Assembly (NCBI RefSeq): GCF_015680405.1
Contig: NZ_JADLJS010000039.1
Coordinates: 1 to 54,534 of the forward strand
DNA from: Pseudomonas pudica
GTDB lineage: Bacteria > Pseudomonadota > Gammaproteobacteria > Pseudomonadales > Pseudomonadaceae
Length of the DNA stretch: 54,534 nucleotides
Direction: 5' to 3'
In this document: positions 43,227 through 51,547 of the stretch, piece after piece
Numbering within the stretch: position 1 is the first letter of the stretch
Layout: every line of letters starts with the position of its first letter
Notes under the pieces: generated by a model
Databases searched by the model: none
What the model saw: the letters and a program-made list of their open reading frames with translations, nothing else
Told to the model about the DNA's origin: nothing
Translations under genes and position numbers: made by a program

Positions 43227-44027
43227 TTGCCTCAGACAGACCAATCGCGCCTCGTGCATGTGGTGCAACTGACCGATGCCCATCTGTTCGCCGACCCGGC
43301 CGGCAGCATGCTGGGCCTCAATACCCGTGACAGCCTGCGCCATGTAGTGGCACAGGTGCGGCGGGAGCAGCCGCTTGTCGACCTGCTGCTGTGCACTGGC
43401 GACCTGTCCCAGGACGCCAGTGTGGCATCCTATGAAGCGTTCCGTGAGCTGACCGCGCCGTTTGCCGTGCCCACCCGCTGGTTGCCTGGCAACCATGACG
43501 AGGCCCGAGTCATGGCGCAAGTGGCGCCGGAGCTGGTACAGGCTGTGACCGATATCGGTGCGTGGCGCATCGTCATGCTCAATACGGCCGTCCCCGGGGC
43601 AACGCACGGGCTGCTGGAGGATGACCAGCTGGCAGTGCTGGAAGCGGCCTTGCGAGAGGCGGGTGAACGGCATTGCCTGGTGTGCTTCCACCATCAGCCG
43701 GTGGATATCAGCTGTGCCTGGATTGCGCCGATCGGCTTGCGCAATGCCCAGGCGCTGTTCGATATCGTCGAGGGTTATCCACAGGTGCGGGCGCTGCTGT
43801 GGGGGCATGTGCATCAGGAATGGGATGAAGTGCGCGACGGCCTGCGCCTGCTGGCTACGCCGTCGACCTGTATCCAGTTCGCTGCGCGCAGCGAGGATTT
43901 CCAGGTGAGCGAGGAGCAGCCGGGCTACCGCTGGTTGCGCCTGCATGCCAACGGGCGGTTGGAGACCGGGGTGGAGCGGGCACTGGATTTCGAAGTGAAG
44001 CTCGACTTCGATAGCCCGGGGTATTGA
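43227..44027 (+). CDS. cpdA: 3',5'-cyclic AMP phosphodiesterase CpdA
   Basis: 266-residue class III cyclic-nucleotide phosphodiesterase with all metallophosphoesterase motifs: QLTDAHLFAD, CTGDLSQD, GNHDE, FHHQPVDI and WGHVHQEWD. It hydrolyses cAMP and so limits Crp/Vfr-type signalling. Start is a TTG at 43227 (PQTDQSRLVHVVQLTD), decided by AGGAGA eight bases upstream; there is no ATG or GTG in a better place. Lies in the conserved nudF-yqiB-cpdA-yqiA-parE order. Confidence 0.94.
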   Translation: MPQTDQSRLVHVVQLTDAHLFADPAGSMLGLNTRDSLRHVVAQVRREQPLVDLLLCTGDLSQDASVASYEAFRELTAPFAVPTRWLPGNHDEARVMAQVAPELVQAVTDIGAWRIVMLNTAVPGATHGLLEDDQLAVLEAALREAGERHCLVCFHHQPVDISCAWIAPIGLRNAQALFDIVEGYPQVRALLWGHVHQEWDEVRDGLRLLATPSTCIQFAARSEDFQVSEEQPGYRWLRLHANGRLETGVERALDFEVKLDFDSPGY

Positions 44028-44189
44028 GCTGCGGCTGCAGACGCGCTCCTACAGGGAACTGTGGTTGCGACTTCGGTGAAGAAATTGTTGCGAAACCCGT
44101 GACACTGCGTCAAAACCCGGCGAACGCGCTACACTGCGCGTCCCTGCGCCCATATCACCGGGCGCGAAGCCAAAGATTCCGGGGGCAGC

Positions 44190-44798
44190 ATGTCGGGTTC
44201 CATCCTCTATATCCACGGCTTCAACAGCTCGCCGCTTTCCACCAAGGCGCGCCAGCTCGAGGCCGTGATGCAGCAACTGGGCCTGTCGGCCCAACTGCGG
44301 GTGCCCGCTTTGCACCACCACCCACGGCAGGCCATCGCCCAGCTCGAAGCCGCCATCGCCGAACTGGGCGCGCCATTGCTGGTGGGCAGTTCGCTCGGCG
44401 GCTACTATGCCACCTATCTGGCCGAGCGCCACGGCCTCAAGGCCCTGCTGGTGAACCCGGCGGTAACACCGCACAAGCATTTCGACGGCTACCTGGGCAC
44501 CCAGCACAATCACTACACCGGTGAGGCCTGGGAGCTGACCCACGATCACGTGCAGGCCCTGGCCGAGCTGGAAGTACCAGCCCCGGTGGACGCCAGCCGC
44601 TATCAAGTGTGGCTGCAGACCGCCGATGAAACCCTGGACTATCGCCACGCCGAGCGCTATTACCGTGCTTGCGCCCTGCGCATCCAGGCCGGTGGCGACC
44701 ACAGCTTCCAGGGCTTCGCCGAGCGTCTGCCGGCTCTGCTGGCCTTCGCCGGCATTGCCCGTGGGCAGTACGCAGCGCTCGATTTTTCTGTATTTTGA
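44190..44798 (+). CDS. yqiA: YqiA family alpha/beta-hydrolase (esterase)
   Basis: 202 residues. The start SILYIHGFNSSPLSTKARQL is the family signature, the nucleophile elbow is GSSLGGYYATY, and candidate Asp (TADETLDY) and His (GGDHSFQGF) complete a triad. E. coli YqiA hydrolyses short acyl-CoA and p-nitrophenyl esters; the physiological substrate is unknown. The gap of 162 bases after cpdA has a short REP-like remnant (CGCTCCTACAGG at about 44044). parE follows after 35 bp. Confidence 0.92.
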   Translation: MSGSILYIHGFNSSPLSTKARQLEAVMQQLGLSAQLRVPALHHHPRQAIAQLEAAIAELGAPLLVGSSLGGYYATYLAERHGLKALLVNPAVTPHKHFDGYLGTQHNHYTGEAWELTHDHVQALAELEVPAPVDASRYQVWLQTADETLDYRHAERYYRACALRIQAGGDHSFQGFAERLPALLAFAGIARGQYAALDFSVF

Positions 44799-44833
44799 CT
44801 TTTTTGCATTCACCAGACTGACGACGAGACCCT

Positions 44834-46738
44834 ATGGCCACTCCCAGCGCTAGCGCCTATAACGCAGACGCCATCGAAGTCCTCTCGGGCCTTGACCCGG
44901 TCCGCAAGCGGCCGGGCATGTACACCGATACCAGCCGCCCCAACCATCTGGCCCAGGAAGTCATCGACAACAGTGTCGACGAAGCCCTGGCCGGTCATGC
45001 CCGTTCGGTGCAGGTCATCCTCCATGCCGACCACTCGCTGGAAGTCAGCGACGATGGTCGCGGCATGCCGGTGGACATCCACCCGGAAGAGGGTGTGTCC
45101 GGGGTAGAGCTGATCCTCACCAAGCTGCACGCAGGCGGCAAGTTCTCCAACAAGAACTACCAGTTCTCCGGCGGCCTTCACGGCGTGGGCATCTCGGTGG
45201 TCAATGCCCTGTCGACCCAGGTGCGCGTGCGTGTCAAACGTGACGGCAACGAATACCAGATGACCTTCGCCGATGGCTTCAAGGCCAGCGAACTGGAAGT
45301 GGTCGGCTCGGTCGGCAAGCGCAACACCGGTACCAGCGTGTACTTCAGCCCCGACCCCAAGTACTTCGATTCGCCGAAGTTCTCCATCAGCCGCCTCAAG
45401 CACGTGCTCAAGGCCAAGGCCGTGCTGTGCCCGGGCCTGCTGGTCAGCTTCGAGGACAAGGCCACCGGCGAGAAGTTCGAATGGCACTACGAGGACGGCC
45501 TGCGCTCCTACCTGGTCGATTCGGTCAACGAGTTCCAGCGCCTGCCCGACGAGCCGTTCTGCGGCAGCCTGGCCGGTAACAAGGAGGCGGTGGACTGGGC
45601 CTTGCTGTGGCTGCCAGAAGGCGGCGACAGCATCCAGGAAAGCTACGTCAACCTGATCCCTACCGCCCAGGGCGGCACCCACGTCAACGGCCTGCGCCAG
45701 GGGCTGCTGGATGCCATGCGCGAATTCTGCGAGTTCCGCAACCTGCTGCCGCGCGGCGTGAAGCTGGCGCCGGAAGACGTCTGGGAGCGCATCACCTTCG
45801 TGCTGTCGATGAAGATGCAGGACCCGCAGTTCTCCGGGCAGACCAAGGAGCGCCTGTCGTCGCGTGAGGCGGCTGCCTTCGTTTCCGGCGTGGTCAAGGA
45901 CGCCTTCAGCCTGTGGCTCAACGCCCACCCCGAGCTGGGCATGCAGCTGGCGGAGCTGGCCATCAGCAACGCCGGGCGCCGCCTGAAGGCCAGCAAGAAG
46001 GTCGAGCGCAAACGCATCACCCAAGGCCCGGCACTCCCCGGCAAACTGGCCGATTGCGCCGGGCAGGATCCGATGCGAGCCGAACTGTTCCTGGTCGAGG
46101 GTGACTCCGCCGGTGGCTCGGCCAAACAGGCACGCGACAAGGAATTCCAGGCGATCCTGCCGCTGCGTGGCAAGATCCTCAACACCTGGGAAGTGGACGG
46201 TGGCGAAGTTCTGGCCAGCCAGGAAGTGCACAACATCGCTGTGGCCATTGGCGTCGACCCGGGGGCCACCGACCTTGCGCAGCTGCGCTACGGCAAGATC
46301 TGCATCCTCGCCGACGCCGACTCCGACGGCCTGCACATCGCCACGCTGCTGTGCGCGCTGTTCGTCCAGCACTTCCGTGCGCTGGTCGAGGCCGGGCATG
46401 TATACGTGGCCATGCCGCCGCTGTACCGCATCGACCTGGGCAAGGAAATCTACTACGCCCTCGACGAGGCCGAGCGTGACGGTATCCTCGATCGCCTGGT
46501 GGCCGAGAAGAAGCGCGGCAAACCACAGGTCACCCGCTTCAAGGGCCTGGGTGAAATGAACCCGCCACAGCTGCGCGAGACCACCATGGACCCGAACACC
46601 CGGCGCCTGGTGCAGCTGACCCTGGACGACGTGCAGGCCACCTGCGAGCTGATGGACAAGCTGCTGGCCAAGAAGCGCGCGGGCGACCGCAAGAGCTGGC
46701 TGGAAACCAAAGGCAACCTGGCCGAGGTCATGGTTTGA
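44834..46738 (+). CDS. parE: DNA topoisomerase IV subunit B
   Basis: 634 residues, ATPase subunit that with ParC decatenates chromosomes. GHKL motifs: EVIDNSVDEALAGHA (catalytic Glu), VSDDGRGMPVD, GGLHGVGISVVNALS; TOPRIM domain: LFLVEGDSAGGSAKQARDKE with LPLRGKILN, and ILADADSDGLHI. Length matches E. coli ParE (630). Stop TGA overlaps a TTG start of the following gene. This fits a coupled operon that extends to parC. Confidence 0.98.
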   Translation: MATPSASAYNADAIEVLSGLDPVRKRPGMYTDTSRPNHLAQEVIDNSVDEALAGHARSVQVILHADHSLEVSDDGRGMPVDIHPEEGVSGVELILTKLHAGGKFSNKNYQFSGGLHGVGISVVNALSTQVRVRVKRDGNEYQMTFADGFKASELEVVGSVGKRNTGTSVYFSPDPKYFDSPKFSISRLKHVLKAKAVLCPGLLVSFEDKATGEKFEWHYEDGLRSYLVDSVNEFQRLPDEPFCGSLAGNKEAVDWALLWLPEGGDSIQESYVNLIPTAQGGTHVNGLRQGLLDAMREFCEFRNLLPRGVKLAPEDVWERITFVLSMKMQDPQFSGQTKERLSSREAAAFVSGVVKDAFSLWLNAHPELGMQLAELAISNAGRRLKASKKVERKRITQGPALPGKLADCAGQDPMRAELFLVEGDSAGGSAKQARDKEFQAILPLRGKILNTWEVDGGEVLASQEVHNIAVAIGVDPGATDLAQLRYGKICILADADSDGLHIATLLCALFVQHFRALVEAGHVYVAMPPLYRIDLGKEIYYALDEAERDGILDRLVAEKKRGKPQVTRFKGLGEMNPPQLRETTMDPNTRRLVQLTLDDVQATCELMDKLLAKKRAGDRKSWLETKGNLAEVMV

Positions 46739-47721
46739 TTCGGCGGCTTCTGGCTGCCTGCCTGGCGCTGGTTTCCCTGCCGAGCCTGGCGGGCAACTGG
46801 CCAGAGCTGAAGCTGAACGCCGAGCACCCGATCGAAGGCATGCGCGGTGGCAACCTGTCTGGCCTGGTGGAATGCCGGGGCGGGCTGTGGGGCGTGTCCG
46901 ACCGCGACGACGACCGTATCTACCGCTTCGACCAGCAAAGCCCGACCTGGCGCGCGCAGCCGCTCACCTTCACCCCGCCAGCAGTGCCGGAAAGTGGCCT
47001 GCCGTGGGGCCTGAAGTCGCGTAACTGGGCGGCGTCATATATCCGTGGTGGCGAGCTGGATTTCGAAGGCATCAGCTGTGACCAGGCGGGTAACCTGTAC
47101 CTGGTCAGCGAGGCGCATGCCGCAGTGCTGCAACTGCCGCTGGAAGGCGAGGCAAACTGGTTGAAGATCGACCCGGCCATGGTTCGCCAGGCCCGTGCCA
47201 GCGGCATGCTGCTGAACTTCAACGCCTTGTTCGAAGGCCTGGCGATCAACCCGGCGGGCGACCGCCTGTGGCTGGCCGCCGAGCGCGAGCGGCGGGGCCT
47301 GGTGGCCATCGAGCGCCAGCAATCGGTGTGGACCTGCGGCCGCAGCTGCGTGCTGTTGAGCGAGGCTGGCGTCGAAATGCAGCCGGCGCAGATGCCCAAT
47401 GCCCAGGCACTGTCGCGCGATTTCGCCGACCTGGCCTGGTTCGAAGGCAAGCTGTTCACCCTCGAACGTAACGCCTACCGGGTCTGCCGTCGGGATACCG
47501 ACAGTGGCAAGGTCGAGCGCTGCTGGTCGTTCGCTGCCGATGCCCTGGTCGAGTCGCGCCGCTATCAACAGCCGTTCGGCCTGGCCGAGGCACTGGTGAT
47601 CGATGCCAAGGGCGCCTGGATCGGTGTCGACAACAACAACGGCACCCGCGCCGATGGCAAGGCACGCCCGATCGTCTGGCGCTTCGATGCGCCGGAAGGC
47701 GGATGGAGCGCCAAGCCATGA
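46735..47721 (+). CDS. exported esterase-like/phytase-like protein
   Basis: 328 residues. A signal peptide (LIRRLLAACLALVSLPSLAG, probable cleavage after LAG) precedes repeated motifs such as LSGLVECRGGLWGVSDRDDD and GLAINPAGDRLWLAAERERR, the pattern of the esterase-like activity of phytase (SdiA-regulated/beta-propeller) group. Periplasmic, probable multi-bladed beta-propeller; activity unknown. Start is TTG 46735 overlapping the parE TGA as TTGA. Its own TGA overlaps the next gene's ATG. Its place inside a topoisomerase operon is conserved in Pseudomonas as I recall (PA4966 position), but no functional link is known. Confidence 0.8.
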   Translation: MIRRLLAACLALVSLPSLAGNWPELKLNAEHPIEGMRGGNLSGLVECRGGLWGVSDRDDDRIYRFDQQSPTWRAQPLTFTPPAVPESGLPWGLKSRNWAASYIRGGELDFEGISCDQAGNLYLVSEAHAAVLQLPLEGEANWLKIDPAMVRQARASGMLLNFNALFEGLAINPAGDRLWLAAERERRGLVAIERQQSVWTCGRSCVLLSEAGVEMQPAQMPNAQALSRDFADLAWFEGKLFTLERNAYRVCRRDTDSGKVERCWSFAADALVESRRYQQPFGLAEALVIDAKGAWIGVDNNNGTRADGKARPIVWRFDAPEGGWSAKP

Positions 47722-48236
47722 GCCAGGCACCGGGCAAGCGGGCGGGCAAGGTATTGATGATCGTCGCCTGGGCGGCGGCACTGTTCCTCGCCACGCGTTT
47801 CTTTGGCCAGTGGGAAGACAGCCAGCGCAACCCCAATGCCCAGGTGCAGTCGTCGCATGGCGAAGGCTTCATCGAGGTACGCCTGTTGGGCAACGGCCAG
47901 GGCCACTTCGTGGTGGATGGCGCGATCAACGGCCAGATGGTGCATTTCATGCTCGACACCGGTGCCACCGACGTGGCCATCCCCGAGGCGTTGGGCCGCG
48001 AGCTTGGCCTGGAGCGCGGCAGCCCGGTGCAGCTCAGTACCGCCAACGGCCGTACAGAAGGCTACCGCACGCGCCTGGCCAGCCTGCAGCTGGGGGATAT
48101 CCGCCTGCGCGACGTGCGCGCCATCGTGGTGCCGGGCCTGGACGGGCAAACCGTATTGCTGGGCATGAGTGCCCTGAAACAACTTGAATTTTCCCAGCGC
48201 GGCGGCACCATGCTGCTGCGCCAGAACCTGAAATGA
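47718..48236 (+). CDS. membrane-anchored retropepsin-like aspartic protease (clan AA)
   Basis: 172 residues. One N-terminal transmembrane helix (about residues 11-29, KVLMIVAWAAALFLATRFFG) and a periplasmic domain with the aspartic-protease motif FMLDTGATDVAIPEA (DTGA, as in retropepsins) and the second-psi-loop-like VLLGMSALKQLEF. This fits the TIGR02281 family of clan AA proteases with a single active-site half, active as dimers. ATG 47718 overlaps the previous stop (ATGA). Ten bases after the stop, parC begins. Substrate unknown. Confidence 0.87.
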   Translation: MSQAPGKRAGKVLMIVAWAAALFLATRFFGQWEDSQRNPNAQVQSSHGEGFIEVRLLGNGQGHFVVDGAINGQMVHFMLDTGATDVAIPEALGRELGLERGSPVQLSTANGRTEGYRTRLASLQLGDIRLRDVRAIVVPGLDGQTVLLGMSALKQLEFSQRGGTMLLRQNLK

Positions 48237-48246
48237 CGAGGCCCGC

Positions 48247-50505
48247 ATGAGCGACTCACTGGAACTCAGCCTGGACGGCGTTGAACGCCGCTCGCTGGCT
48301 GACTTCACCGAACAGGCCTACCTCAACTACTCCATGTACGTGATCATGGACCGCGCTTTGCCGCACATCGGCGATGGCCTGAAGCCGGTGCAGCGACGCA
48401 TCGTCTACGCCATGAGCGAGTTGGGGCTCGATGCCGATGCCAAGCACAAGAAGTCCGCGCGTACCGTCGGTGACGTGCTCGGCAAGTTCCACCCCCACGG
48501 CGACTCGGCCTGCTACGAGGCCATGGTGCTGATGGCGCAGCCGTTCAGCTACCGCTATACCCTGGTCGACGGCCAGGGCAACTGGGGTGCGCCGGACGAT
48601 CCGAAGTCCTTCGCCGCCATGCGTTATACCGAAGCCCGCCTTTCGCGCTACGCCGAAGTGCTGCTCAGCGAAGTCGGTCAGGGTACCGTGGACTGGGTGC
48701 CAAACTTCGACGGCACCCTTCAGGAGCCGGCCGTGCTGCCGGCGCGCCTGCCCAACATTCTGCTCAACGGCACTACTGGTATCGCCGTGGGCATGGCCAC
48801 CGACGTGCCGCCGCACAACCTGCGTGAAGTGGCCACGGCCTGTGTGCGTCTGCTCGACGAGCCCAAGGCCACCATCGAGCAGCTGTGCGAGCACATCCAG
48901 GGGCCGGACTACCCGACTGAGGCCGAGATCGTCACGCCGCGGGCAGAAATCCTCAAGATGTACGAAAGCGGGCGCGGCTCCATCCGCATGCGCGCCGTAT
49001 ACCGCGTCGAGGATGGCGACATCGTCGTCACCGCGCTGCCGCACCAGGTCTCCGGGGCCAAGGTGCTGGAGCAGATCGCTGCGCAGATGCAGGCCAAGAA
49101 GCTGCCGATGGTTGCCGACCTGCGTGACGAGTCGGACCACGAGAACCCGTGCCGCATCGTCATCATCCCGCGCTCCAACCGCGTGGATGCCGATGAACTG
49201 ATGCAGCACTTGTTCGCCACCACTGACCTGGAGAGCAGCTATCGGGTCAACGTAAACATCATCGGCCTGGACGGCCGGCCACAACTGAAGAACTTGCGCG
49301 CGCTGCTGCTGGAGTGGCTGGAGTTCCGTACCGCTACCGTCCGCCGCCGCCTGCAGCACCGCCTGGACAAGGTGGAGAAGCGCCTGCACCTGTTGGAAGG
49401 TTTGCTCACCGCGTTCCTCAACCTGGATGAAGTGATCCATATCATCCGTACCGAGGACCAGCCAAAGCAGGCCCTGATCGCCCGATTCGACCTGACCGAG
49501 ATCCAGGCCGACTACATTCTCGAGACCCGCCTGCGGCAGCTGGCGCGCCTGGAAGAGATGAAGATCCGCGGCGAGCAGGATGAATTGCTGAAAGAGCAGG
49601 CCAAGCTGCTCGCCCTGCTGGGCAGCGATGCCAAGCTGCGCAAACTGGTTCGTAGCGAGCTGATCAAGGATGCCGAAACCTATGGCGACGACCGCCGCTC
49701 GCCTATCGTCGAGCGTGCCGAGGCCAAGGCGCTGTCGGAAAACGAGCTGATGCCGACTGAGCCGGTTACCGTGGTGCTGTCGGAAAAGGGCTGGGTGCGC
49801 TGCGCCAAGGGCCACGACATCGATGCCACCGGCCTGTCGTACAAGGCCGGCGATGGCTTCAAGGCCGCCGCCGCCGGGCGCTCCAACCAGTTTGCCGTGC
49901 TCATCGACTCCACTGGCCGCAGCTACTCGCTGGCCGCTCACAGCCTGCCATCGGCGCGCGGCCAGGGCGAACCGCTGACCGGCCGCCTGACGCCACCACC
50001 GGGGGCCACCTTCGAGTGCGTGCTGTTGCCGGACGACGATGCGCTGTACGTAGTGGCCTCGGACGCCGGTTATGGCTTCGTGGTCAAAGGTGAAGACCTG
50101 CAGGCCAAGAACAAGGCCGGCAAGGGCCTGCTCAGCCTGCCCAACGGTGCCAAGGTCATGACCCCGCGCCCGGTGGCCAACCGCGAGCAAGACTGGCTGG
50201 CGGCGGTGACCACCGAAGGCCGTCTGCTGGTGTTCAAGGTCAGCGACCTGCCTCAGTTGGGCAAGGGCAAGGGCAACAAGATCATCGGGGTGCCGGGCGA
50301 CCGGGTAGCCAGCCGTGAAGAATTTGTTACCGATCTGGCCGTGATTGCCGATGGTGCGACACTTGTATTGCAAGCCGGCAAGCGTACCCTATCTCTGAAA
50401 GCGGATGACCTGGAGCATTACAAGGGCGAGCGCGGACGGCGCGGCAGCAAGCTGCCACGCGGGTTCCAGCGGGTCGATGGATTGCAGGTGGAAGTGCCGA
50501 CATAA
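48247..50505 (+). CDS. parC: DNA topoisomerase IV subunit A
   Basis: 752 residues. The winged-helix region has the active-site tyrosine in MRYTEARLSRYAEVLL; the quinolone region GKFHPHGDSACYEAM has Ser at position 87 and Glu at 91, the wild-type residues in P. aeruginosa numbering. The C-terminal half contains beta-pinwheel repeats (GRSNQFAVLIDSTGRSYSLA). ATG 48247 is ten bases after the protease stop, preceded by GACGAGG. Partner of ParE. Confidence 0.97.
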   Translation: MSDSLELSLDGVERRSLADFTEQAYLNYSMYVIMDRALPHIGDGLKPVQRRIVYAMSELGLDADAKHKKSARTVGDVLGKFHPHGDSACYEAMVLMAQPFSYRYTLVDGQGNWGAPDDPKSFAAMRYTEARLSRYAEVLLSEVGQGTVDWVPNFDGTLQEPAVLPARLPNILLNGTTGIAVGMATDVPPHNLREVATACVRLLDEPKATIEQLCEHIQGPDYPTEAEIVTPRAEILKMYESGRGSIRMRAVYRVEDGDIVVTALPHQVSGAKVLEQIAAQMQAKKLPMVADLRDESDHENPCRIVIIPRSNRVDADELMQHLFATTDLESSYRVNVNIIGLDGRPQLKNLRALLLEWLEFRTATVRRRLQHRLDKVEKRLHLLEGLLTAFLNLDEVIHIIRTEDQPKQALIARFDLTEIQADYILETRLRQLARLEEMKIRGEQDELLKEQAKLLALLGSDAKLRKLVRSELIKDAETYGDDRRSPIVERAEAKALSENELMPTEPVTVVLSEKGWVRCAKGHDIDATGLSYKAGDGFKAAAAGRSNQFAVLIDSTGRSYSLAAHSLPSARGQGEPLTGRLTPPPGATFECVLLPDDDALYVVASDAGYGFVVKGEDLQAKNKAGKGLLSLPNGAKVMTPRPVANREQDWLAAVTTEGRLLVFKVSDLPQLGKGKGNKIIGVPGDRVASREEFVTDLAVIADGATLVLQAGKRTLSLKADDLEHYKGERGRRGSKLPRGFQRVDGLQVEVPT

Positions 50506-50677
50506 ACGGTTTTAATGTCTGGAACGGCAATTTCAGCGTCGTTCCGGGCAGAAATGCTGGAGTCGGACGGTTATTTCGCGGATGATATGGCCCTTGCGGT
50601 GCCGGCGTGGCCGTGTGCCCGTTTGAATCTATGTGTATCACTGCGGTTGGCCTTTTGGCGACCGCCTGGATGGGATG

Positions 50678-51388
50678 ATGAAATTTCTGCGCCTTCCATT
50701 TGCGCTGTTGATGACTGGCCTGCTGGGCCTTGGCGGGTGCACCATGCACAAGCCGGTTGCCCTGTACCAGCTCGACAGTGGTGATCCTGGCCAGCCTTCG
50801 CAGAGCGCGGGCATGGCCGTGGTGCTCGGCCCGGTATCGGTTGCCGATTACCTGCAACGTGAGACATTTCTGCAGCGTCAGGCCGATGGCAGCCTGAGTT
50901 CGGCGACCGACGGTCGTTGGGCCGGCAGCCTTTCGTCGGATATCGACCAGCTCCTGGTACGCCAGCTCGCATGGCGCCTGGACAGCCAGCGCGTGGTGCT
51001 GGCCCCGGCAGCGGCCGGTTTCAACCCGGATGTACAAGTACTGCTGTCGATCACTCGCCTGGACTCGGGCAAGGACCAGCCGGCCATTCTGGATGCTCAA
51101 TGGCGTCTGCTGGATCGCCGTGGCCATGTGCGTGACAACCGCATCGTTCATCTCGAGCAGCCACATTCGGGCAGCGAGGCGTCGCAGGTGCAGGCCCAGG
51201 GCCAATTGCTGCAGAAGCTGGCCGAGCAGCTGAGCACTGCGGTCAAGCCGTTGGCCAACCAGCCAGCGATCGCCGAAGAGTCGCCAAAAAAGCCGGCTGC
51301 GCCGGTGCAGGTGAAGAAGGCGCCGGAGAAATCCAAGATCCCGATGGCGGCACCGATTCGTACCGATATGGAAGTCTATCGGTTCTGA
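50678..51388 (+). CDS. PqiC/DUF330-type lipoprotein
   Basis: 236 residues. Lipoprotein signal ALLMTGLLGLGGCTMHK (LGGC lipobox, Cys about residue 19), then a domain with YQLDSGDP and SVADYLQRETFLQR matching ABC-type transport auxiliary lipoprotein (PqiC-like), and a low-complexity C-terminus rich in Lys, Pro and Ala (SPKKPAAPVQVKKAPEK). PqiC works with MCE/PqiB proteins in lipid transport, but no mce or pqiA gene is nearby. Two ATGs in tandem (50675, 50678) can start; GGATGGG lies upstream. 172 bp after parC with no gene in the gap. Ends in a strong terminator. Confidence 0.83.
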   Translation: MKFLRLPFALLMTGLLGLGGCTMHKPVALYQLDSGDPGQPSQSAGMAVVLGPVSVADYLQRETFLQRQADGSLSSATDGRWAGSLSSDIDQLLVRQLAWRLDSQRVVLAPAAAGFNPDVQVLLSITRLDSGKDQPAILDAQWRLLDRRGHVRDNRIVHLEQPHSGSEASQVQAQGQLLQKLAEQLSTAVKPLANQPAIAEESPKKPAAPVQVKKAPEKSKIPMAAPIRTDMEVYRF

Positions 51389-51398
51389 TCGAACTGCC

Positions 51399-51440
51399 AG
51401 ATACGAAAAAGCCCGCAATGATGCGGGCTTTTTCGTATCT
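51399..51440. terminator. strong symmetric bidirectional terminator
   Basis: AGATACGAAAAAGCCCGCA (51399-51417), loop ATGA, then its perfect complement (51422-51440): 19 bp of stem. The plus strand has GGGCTTTTT and the minus strand the same, so it terminates transcripts from both sides. Confidence 0.96.
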
Positions 51441-51462
51441 GCTGTTTTTGTACTGTCTGTGC

Positions 51463-51540
51463 TGGCCTCTTCGCGGGTAAACCCGCTCCCACAGGTTGGT
51501 GCAGGCCCTGTGGGAACGGGTTGACCTGCGATGAGGCCAG
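51463..51540. repeat. REP element pair
   Basis: TGGCCTCTTCGCGGGTAAAC... (51463-51497) faces a diverged arm CTGTGGGAACGGGTTGACCT... (51508-51540). The inter-arm spacer is only about 10 bases, shorter than in other pairs. Confidence 0.88.
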
Positions 51541-51547
51541 CCCGGTA

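Noticed and set aside
44040..44060. REP between cpdA and yqiA
   Set aside because: Only a short CGCTCCTACAGG-like remnant is visible, with no partner arm.
48256..50373. 705-codon minus-strand frame
   Set aside because: Antisense shadow of parC, for the same reason.
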